From: Axinella damicornis
Taxonomy: Eukaryota; Porifera; Demospongiae; Axinellida; Axinellidae
Reading direction: 5' to 3'
Assembly: GCA_963931865.1 (NCBI GenBank)
Contig: OZ007513.1
Coordinates: 11,681,467-11,745,466 of the forward strand
DNA length: 64,000 bases
The stretch's first letter is position 1, and the number at the start of each line of letters is the position of its first letter. Below are positions 57,759-64,000 of this stretch, piece by piece. The notes beneath the pieces are model-generated. The model was not told the DNA's origin, made no database searches, and saw only the letters and a list, made by a program, of their open reading frames with translations. The position numbers and the translations under genes were made by a program.

Positions 57759-58030
57759 TGATACCACAACCTTGCGAAACAGATCAGTGGACGAGCGCGC
57801 GGTGCTCCAGGGCTTGCAGAGCTGGAGCAGCTACATACGGAGTCAAACAGTCGACATCTGTTTATACCGCAACTCCACAATAATCTCGCGTAGCCAGAGG
57901 CTAGGGTACAAGCGAGCGGGGCCTTCAGGGCTTGCAGAGCTAGAGCAGCTACATGTGGAGTCGAACAGTGAGTGTAATCGACATGTTTATCTCAGACTCA
58001 GCTCCACACTCGCTTAGCTAGAGATCTATC
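57759..58030. repeat. Tandem ~125 bp repeat, related to 55360-55580
   Basis: The block with CAGGGCTTGCAGAGCTGGAG, CAGCTACAT and GGAGTC occurs twice, joined by a CGCGTAGCCAGAGGCTAGGG segment. A diverged double copy lies in the intron at 55360-55580. Confidence 0.6.
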
Positions 58031-58238
58031 ATACTCGTAAGCACGCTGCGCATGCGGCCGCGGCGTGCGCGCGAGGCAATTATGCGGATAGGTATTCCTA
58101 GTAATTGCTTCATTCGTGGCTGAGGATGCCCAATGCACCCTGTAGCAGCTAACCGTGCCCAGAGAATACCCATGTGCCCAAAACAATTCATATAGGATTA
58201 GACGCTAAAACTTTGTAGCTACATTCTCTTCTGCTTCT

Positions 58239-58858
58239 TTAACCCTTTAACCACCGAATATTTCCCACCAAGACGACACATTTTCATGCATTCAGCGCAC
58301 ACCACTTTCGTAGGTACTCCTCTCCCGCAGCATTCGCTCCTCAGCGGCCAAACTTGGTGGGGCCCGCACACATGGAGAGACCCCTCTGGCAATACCATTA
58401 ATGATATTCATGACCCCCCGCAAGCCCAGCAATCGGAGGTCAAAGGTGGATGTCAGCCGGATTTTCGCCCAGCATTTCCCTAAGCTTGGACCAGATCTGA
58501 CTGATGGCACACCTTACACCACCAATTTGCATGTTTTCTTGAGGGCCTGCGTGGGGTCTATGAATATCATTAGAATCAAAAATTCTCGGGTCAATGAATC
58601 TCATTAAAATCAAAAACTGCCCACGACAGGCGAAGGGGGGGGGGGGGGGGGCTGCCGCCCCCCCTTTCGATACCCCCCCGCTTGTACGTTTAGTGGGGGA
58701 GGCGCGCCGAAATCTGACCAAATTTTTTAGTTCGGTCCTCAAAGTCGTCCCTAGGCCCTCTGAAGCCTTTTTGGTCCCTTTTTGGACTGACGAGAAGCCC
58801 TACAAGTGCATAGGGTCTAAATGACGTCTATAGACGTCAATGGGACTTAAAGGGTTAA
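58239..58858. mobile_element. piggyBac-like MITE, copy 2
   Basis: TTAA stands at 58239-58242 and 58855-58858, with CCCTTTAACCACCG and the inverse of TGGGACTTAAAGGG at the ends. It is strongly similar to 39625-40234 and carries an 18-base G run near 58635. A downstream tandem copy of the target (CTGCTTTAAGCTGTTTG, about 58973) is uninserted. Confidence 0.85.
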
Positions 58859-59655
58859 GCTGTTTGTAATTATACCCATTGCATCCTTTAGCAGCCAAAT
58901 GAGCCCAGAGAATATAAGCACATAAGAATTTATATGGGAGGTTTAATGTTACTTTGTAACTACATTCTCTTCTGCTTTAAGCTGTTTGCAGTAATAAGTA
59001 GCTAATGAGTTAAGTCACTAGGTATAATGTTAAGGGGGAGATCACTTAATGAGGAAGCTCTTCAAGTCCACCAAGTCTGGGCACTGAGGAGTGAATGCTG
59101 TGGAGAGGAGCACTGTGCACTGAATGCATGAAATGTGTTGGAGGTGCCGCTGGTCTCGCGGGCTAGACGTTCACAACGCGCGAGAAGGCGGCACCTCCTA
59201 TCTCCTGCGCACGCGCCTCTCCCCTGCGCGCCGCGAACACCCACGAGATCGAGATTAGGAGCATGCAAGTGTGTGCCGTATGTGGGTGCGCACTTTAATA
59301 AAGATTCGATGGCGCAGCGGAACATGCCCAACAATTCCAAGCTTATTATGGAGTGTACATGTATAGTGCACAGTGTACGTGGTCTGTCCCGGTGAGTCGC
59401 AGTGGAGCTTGGCAAAAGTATAGCTACCTACAGCAAACTGATACCACCCACTTTTACTAACTTGTCCTGGGCCCGGGATCCGGATGATGAAGGTAGTGTC
59501 ATTTGAAATAAAATAATGTTGCATGACTTGAGAAAAATTTGTGCAGCTAAATGGCGTTGCCATGGCCAGCACTATATACAGTGTGACTCTCACTGAGTAG
59601 TTCACTGTTAGCATGCACATAGAGCTATTGGCATGCACTCATCTTTCTTTCTCAG
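58859..59655. other. Region upstream of the second SRCR locus
   Basis: No signal-peptide exon in phase 1 is found. 59055-59145 resembles, in inverse, part of the piggyBac-like MITE (the block around CACTGAGGAGTGAATGCTGT). A GC-rich block lies at 59148-59250. Confidence 0.4.
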
Positions 59656-60081
59656 CTTGTACAACTGAGACATCAGGCTTGTTGGTGGAACAAACAGTCT
59701 TGAGGGTCGGGTGGAGGTCTGCTACAACAACAATGCATGGGGCACTGTGTGTGATGACATGTGGGGAGAGGCTGATGCTAATGTTGTCTGCCGACAGCTT
59801 GGATTTTCTTCAACAGGTATAATAGAGCTAATGCAATATTCTGGCCACCATCGTCGTTTCTTCAAACTTTGTTATTGCAGGACTTACTAAACCACATTAA
59901 TTCCTTCCAGGAGCTAAAGCCGTGCTCCGTGCTGCCTTTGGTGCGGGGACAGGACAGATCATCCTGGACAATGTGGGCTGCATGGGCTCTGAGACCAGAC
60001 TATGGTTCTGTCCCAATGTTGGAGTTGGCATCCACAATTGTGCCTTTAACCATTCTGAAGATGCCGGTGTCCAATGTCGAA
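59656..60081 (+). pseudogene. SRCR domain of the second locus, frameshifted first half
   Basis: Exons are 59656-59816 and 59911-60081. The first exon reads ACTTGAGACATC... where other copies have ACTGGAGACATC, so one G is missing after the first Cys codon and the exon is 161 nt long. Downstream the SRCR frame is good ([19 protein letters not shown]). The second half is intact: RAAFGAGTGQIILDNVGC, CPNVGVGIHNC. Possible explanations are a pseudogene, a sequencing error, or use of an AG just after the gap (CAACTGAG), which would restore frame but drop the first Cys. Confidence 0.75.
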
Positions 60082-60347
60082 GTATGCTGTTAAATCAAAC
60101 ATTGGTTTTCACTATTCAGTGTGCAAGTATCAGACTTGCATGGCATGCGGTCTGTAGATTTCGTTCCTGCATGTGATCTGACCGACGTAGACCCACCTAA
60201 TCTAGTTTTTGAAAAGCCAGCCTGTAGCTATCCCAGCAAAACGTGGGCTGCTTTTCAGTTCTCACCTCTACGTTGGTCCACGAATCTATTCCCTCTCACT
60301 GACCCTACAGACTGGAGCGTGCTACAGGGGCGGAGATATAGGCAAGC

Positions 60348-60386
<39 letters not shown>

Positions 60387-61219
60387 AAAAAAAAAAAAAA
60401 CAGGCTGGATGATAGCTACTATCCCACGAAATCTAGCACTAACTTATAGATATGTCACCTCGTTTCTGGGGGGCCAACTTGCAGTGCAGAGCACGAAGGT
60501 GCCATGAGAGCCCATCATGATAACTGAAAAATGAAGGTGAAAATGTTTCTGCGCTTAACACAGTCTGATCACTATTACACACCTCTATGCATTGCCTTCG
60601 GCAGCGTGTAATTGTGCTATTAGCCCCCCCACTTTTTGGTACCTGTCTCTAACACAGACTCACATTAGCACGAAAATGATAATGCTGAAAATCACCTTTC
60701 TGCCATGGAGTATTCTGGCCATGGCCTGGGAACTGTGGATGCCACTCATCTTCAAAGCTGGACTTCTGGTGTTTCAGCATCCCCACAAGCATTCCCACTC
60801 ACTCTAGCTAGAGATTCACACTTACTCAACTAGCCCATATAAAACCACATTCAATGAGCCATAAGATCTTAACCAAGAAAGAGCTTTGTAGAATTTTTCT
60901 TCAAAGATCTGCCTGATCACATTAAAGCCTAGTAGAGGACTTCAATGAGCCATTTCCCACATCAAGGGATATACTGGTACCCAAAACCAGGAATCTAAAT
61001 AGTGCACCTGGTCATGTGACCTTAGCACGACTCAGAATCAAGCCGTTCTGTGATACGAGAGCTTCTTGCCTTGATTTGGTTTCAGTGACTTAAGTGATTT
61101 ATTGATTTCAAACAAACTGCTAGAGAGTGGTGAAATCGCTGCTTATATTTTATCGTCTACTCTAGAAAGTGGCTCTTTTATGTCAGGTGACCTGTTTATA
61201 CATTTTGCACCTGTCACAG
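60082..61219 (+). other. Intron of the second locus with a poly-C/poly-A element
   Basis: 60325-60650 starts CAGGGGCGGAGATATAGG, holds 30 C then 24 A (60347-60400) and shares its right part with 61918-62120. It is a truncated relative of the hAT-like element at 61767. The rest shows no exon. Confidence 0.55.
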
Positions 61220-61724
61220 ATGCGTCAGTAGTCTGTAGAAATGGTGACATCAGGCTTGTTGGCGGTACAAGCAATCTTGAAGGTCGAGTGGAGGTTTGTG
61301 AGGAAGATGAATGGGGCACTGTGTGTGATGACCAGTGGGAACTAGCTCCTGATGCAAATGTGGCCTGTGGACAACTTGGATTTCGTCAATCAGGTCAGGT
61401 TATATAATGCTAGCCCAAGTGGAAAACTATTGTTTAGGCTTTTTGGACACCAGCATAATTTTAGGCCCTGATCGACATTTGCATCACAACACTCTCTCTG
61501 ATGAACAATAAGCCAACACATTAGTGATACCTAATGCAATTGTTTCATCACAGGTGCGACCACCCATGAAAAAGCCTTCTTTGGCCAGGGAACTGGAGCC
61601 ATCCTCCTGGATAATGTGTTCTGTGTTGGCAATGAAACCAGACTTGTGGACTGCCCCAACAATGGTATTAAAGTTGAAAACTGTGACCACGATGAAGATG
61701 TTGGAGTCACTTGTCTGCAGCTGG
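61220..61724 (+). CDS. Second SRCR domain of the second locus (intact)
   Basis: Exons are 61220-61393 (58 codons) and 61554-61724 (57 codons). It opens [18 protein letters not shown], has [19 protein letters not shown] and [10 protein letters not shown], so it is alpha-like. The second half has [29 protein letters not shown] and DEDVGVTC. Its second exon is nearly identical to the orphan at 9020. Further exons probably lie beyond 64000. Confidence 0.85.
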
Positions 61725-61766
61725 GTGAGTATCAAGAAATCAAAGTGTTCATAATAATACTATGTG

Positions 61767-61808
61767 CAGGGGCAGAGATATATGGGGGGGGGGGGGGGCA
61801 AGGGGGGC

Positions 61809-61843
<35 letters not shown>

Positions 61844-61866
61844 ACTTTCAGAAGTAGGTGGCTGAG

Positions 61867-61919
<53 letters not shown>

Positions 61920-62055
61920 AAACAACAGGCTGGATGGTTATACTTGATACTATCCACGAAATCTAGCACTAACTTATAGCTATGTTACCTCGTTTCTTGA
62001 GGGTCGACGTCTCTAATGGCACGCTGCCTTCGGCAACGTACCATTGTCCTATTAG

Positions 62056-62109
<54 letters not shown>

Positions 62110-62140
62110 ACACACTTTTTGGTAGCTGTCTCCGCCCCTG
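61767..62140. mobile_element. hAT-like element with giant poly-C tracts
   Basis: It starts CAGGGGCAGAGATA and ends TCTCCGCCCCTG, an inverted pair typical of hAT ends. Inside are C runs of 34 (61810-61843), 51 (61867-61917) and 40 (62056-62095) bases and a CA repeat. The ORFs here are homopolymer translations. Run lengths in an assembly are uncertain. Confidence 0.6.
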
Positions 62141-62237
62141 AGTGCACATAGTTGTTGGTTTTCCAACACATTATGCGCAATCTGAAACTTGTAATGTTCT
62201 AGTGCGACCTTTCTCCTCGCAACAACAGAACAGCCTA

Positions 62238-62512
62238 GGAATAGAGAGTGAGGTCCCAGCAGGAACAGCTCAGGAATAGAGAGTGAGGTCCCAGCAGGAA
62301 CAGCTCAGGAATAGAGAGTGAGGTCCCAGCAGAAACAGCCTAGGAATAGAGAGTGAGGTCCCAGCAGGAACAGCTCAGGAATAGAGAGTGAGGTCCCAGC
62401 AGAAACAGCCTAGGAATAGAGAGTGAGGTCCCAGCAGGAACAGCTCAGGAATAGAGAGTGAGGTCCCAGCAGGAACAGCTCAGGAATAGAGAGTGAGGTC
62501 CCAGCGGGAACT
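62238..62512 (+). repeat. 36 bp minisatellite, 8 units
   Basis: Each unit contains AATAGAGAGTGAGGTCCCAG followed by CAGGAACAGCTCAGG or CAGAAACAGCCTAGG. The two variants alternate in part, which points to growth by multi-unit duplication. It is not an open frame throughout. Confidence 0.9.
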
Positions 62513-63380
62513 GGCAGCTAGCTACATAGCTCAAGCTATATGTTCATGTTACTGATCTAGAGTCCATCAAAACATTGAACTTGCTATAGCCTGCCGGTGC
62601 TCACTGTTGAACTTGATTTGAATTTTAGGTCCAGTAACGTTAATGTACAGCATAGCTACTGGGTTTAGCTACATGTTCATGGCATATATTACATGACCGT
62701 GCAAGTTGCTTTAACTGAGCTTAATTGAGCCTGTTGCAATTGGAAAACATGCATTCTAAAATGCATGCATTCTAAAATGGTAGCTATCCGACTCATCTCA
62801 AGAGCGACTCAGTTCACAATCATGGTGCGAGCTCCCTTTTGGGATTCATGCAATGTGTCATGCACTTGTTGCCAAATTGTCCCTTAAAAGCTTACAATGA
62901 ACTTACAATGAGCATACAATGTTCCTGCATGTTTTACAATAAAGCCTTACAAATGTACTTATAATGTCACTACCTCGAAAGCTTTCTCATGTGCATACAA
63001 TGTGCCACTTGTTACCAAAGTGTACCTACAATGTGCCTGCTTGTTACTTAAACAAATCCTTTCCATTGGTATAGCTAGCTACATTAATACTATCAGTCAT
63101 GAACAAGACTAAGAGATGAACGTTGTGTTCAAAGTGCACGAAGTGTCACAACACACATTACTGAAAGTGCTGAGAGTAAGAAACAAGTCAAACAAGACAG
63201 CACAAGGTTCTCTATATATAGGTAGTTTGTCCTCTTCCTCCTCTAATGATGGGTCCCAGTGGTCTATTGGTAGTTACATAAATTAATGTCTGACTGGAAC
63301 AGGCTTGGAGTTCAAATCGTCTGCAGATTCATTTCATAATCTTTCCTGGCACTTCCATTGGTTATATCAAGAAAAGTGAG
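62513..63380. other. AT-rich segment with TACAATG repeats
   Basis: The motif TTACAATG or TACAATG recurs about seven times between 62891 and 63032. Part is a diverged duplicate of 63675-63905 (both start GCATGCATTCT). No gene is recognised. Confidence 0.45.
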
Positions 63381-63653
63381 ATGAAAGCAAAATTAGCTAC
63401 TGTAGATTTCAGGGGTGGCCTGGCATACTTCTCCTCTTGTGAGTCTCAAGAGGAGAAGTATGAGAGGCGACCCCTGATCCATTATTCTTTGTTTGACGGT
63501 GGTACCAATAACAGCAGACATTTGCCCAGTGAGAAGAGTGGAATTGAGGGTGATGAGCAGGTTGTGATGGTGAAGTCATTGACACTGAAGAGTAGCCAAT
63601 TCAAAATGTACGCATTGATCAAGCATGTTGATGACAAGTCAGCATTGCAGTAA
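63381..63653 (+). CDS. Unassigned 90-codon ORF containing a hairpin
   Basis: Starts MKAKLATVDFRGGLAYFSSC and ends KHVDDKSALQ. No domain, signal or membrane segment is seen. The interval 63410-63476 is a ~30-base inverted repeat (CATACTTCTCCTCTTG against its inverse) that the frame passes through. It may be a chance frame or a terminal exon of the second SRCR locus. I favour neither. Confidence 0.2.
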   Translation: MKAKLATVDFRGGLAYFSSCESQEEKYERRPLIHYSLFDGGTNNSRHLPSEKSGIEGDEQVVMVKSLTLKSSQFKMYALIKHVDDKSALQ

Positions 63654-64000
63654 GCTGTTTGAGTTTGTGGTAAGCATGCATTCTTTAATACTATCCCGCT
63701 CAACTCAAGGGCAGTCTGGTTCAAAGTTCAAATCATATAGCTATAGTACTCCTTGTTGGGAATCAAACATTAATTGTGCCTGCTTTACTGCCAAGTATGT
63801 ACCACTTAAAAGATTAATGTTGAAAGTAATATTTCTGTATGCAAAAATGTACCTTAAAAGCTTACCAAGTACTTGCAGTGCATATGACTGCTTTGTATGT
63901 ACAATCTTGTTGCGAATATGCACCCCCTAATGTAGACTACTTCCAATGCCACTGCTTTACAGTGATAATTATTATTATTATAACATGTATACACACCACA
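63654..64000. other. Window end, nothing recognised
   Basis: AT-rich, partly duplicating 62755-63060. No exon or RNA gene is supported. Confidence 0.4.

Noticed and set aside
59309..59395. MAQRNMPNNSKL... as first exon of the second SRCR locus
   Set aside because: It ends at a good donor but has no hydrophobic signal core, and the phase does not fit the next exon.
62228..62512. CRISPR-like array
   Set aside because: Units are contiguous 36-mers without unique spacers, in a eukaryotic setting; it is a minisatellite.
63249..63330. Possible tRNA-derived SINE head (GGTCTATTGGTAG ... GAGTTCAAATCG)
   Set aside because: B box is imperfect, acceptor stem does not pair, and no second copy with a defined tail is seen.

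Overview
The window is animal nuclear DNA, most likely from a marine demosponge. The reasons are long runs of scavenger receptor cysteine-rich (SRCR) exons with compact phase-1 introns, fibrinogen-like sequence next to them, a membrane-proximal region of a kind I associate with sponge receptors, and many small palindromic transposons plus a DIRS-order retroelement. Sea urchins and lancelets also have large SRCR families, so the assignment is an inference. All recognised host genes lie on the + strand.

Left part (1-9250). The window opens on the last codons of a fibrinogen-related domain (FReD, 1-60). A second FReD exon (7855-8401) carries a frameshift and ends in nearly the same C-terminus and 3' sequence. 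Between them lie diverged duplications of that 3' region, an ~120 bp tandem repeat present in both orientations, and copy A of a TTAA-flanked transposon with a 183-codon ORF. An orphan second-half SRCR exon follows (9020-9190).

Main gene (9556-56650). I assemble one giant receptor: a signal-peptide exon after a TATA box, 20 SRCR domains each split over two exons, a Ser/Thr-rich stalk, a Cys-containing membrane-proximal region, one transmembrane helix and a Tyr-containing cytoplasmic tail. The 45 coding segments sum to 7,596 nt, exactly 2,532 codons including the stop, and every intron phase matches. Domains fall into classes (alpha = 2,4,6,8,11; beta = 1,3,5,7,12; others = 9,10,13-20), which shows growth by duplication of alpha-beta pairs and later pairs. 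Domain 14 is a hybrid.

The gene is swollen by mobile DNA. Intron 1 holds about nine ~500-650 bp satellite units whose ends are inverted repeats. A 7.7 kb DIRS-order (Ngaro/PAT-like) retroelement with A1...B1-A2-B2 split direct repeats lies between domains 5 and 6, with transposon copy B inside its A2 repeat. Copies C and D bracket a 0.76 kb spacer between domains 13 and 14. Several insertions can be compared with uninserted paralogous sites, which fix TTAA as the target.

Right part (56651-64000). After the polyadenylation signal come transposon-derived sequences, then a second SRCR locus (59656-61724) with one frameshifted and one intact domain. Its last exon is nearly identical to the orphan exon at 9020. 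The window ends in poly-C/hAT-like elements, a 36 bp minisatellite and an unassigned 90-codon ORF.
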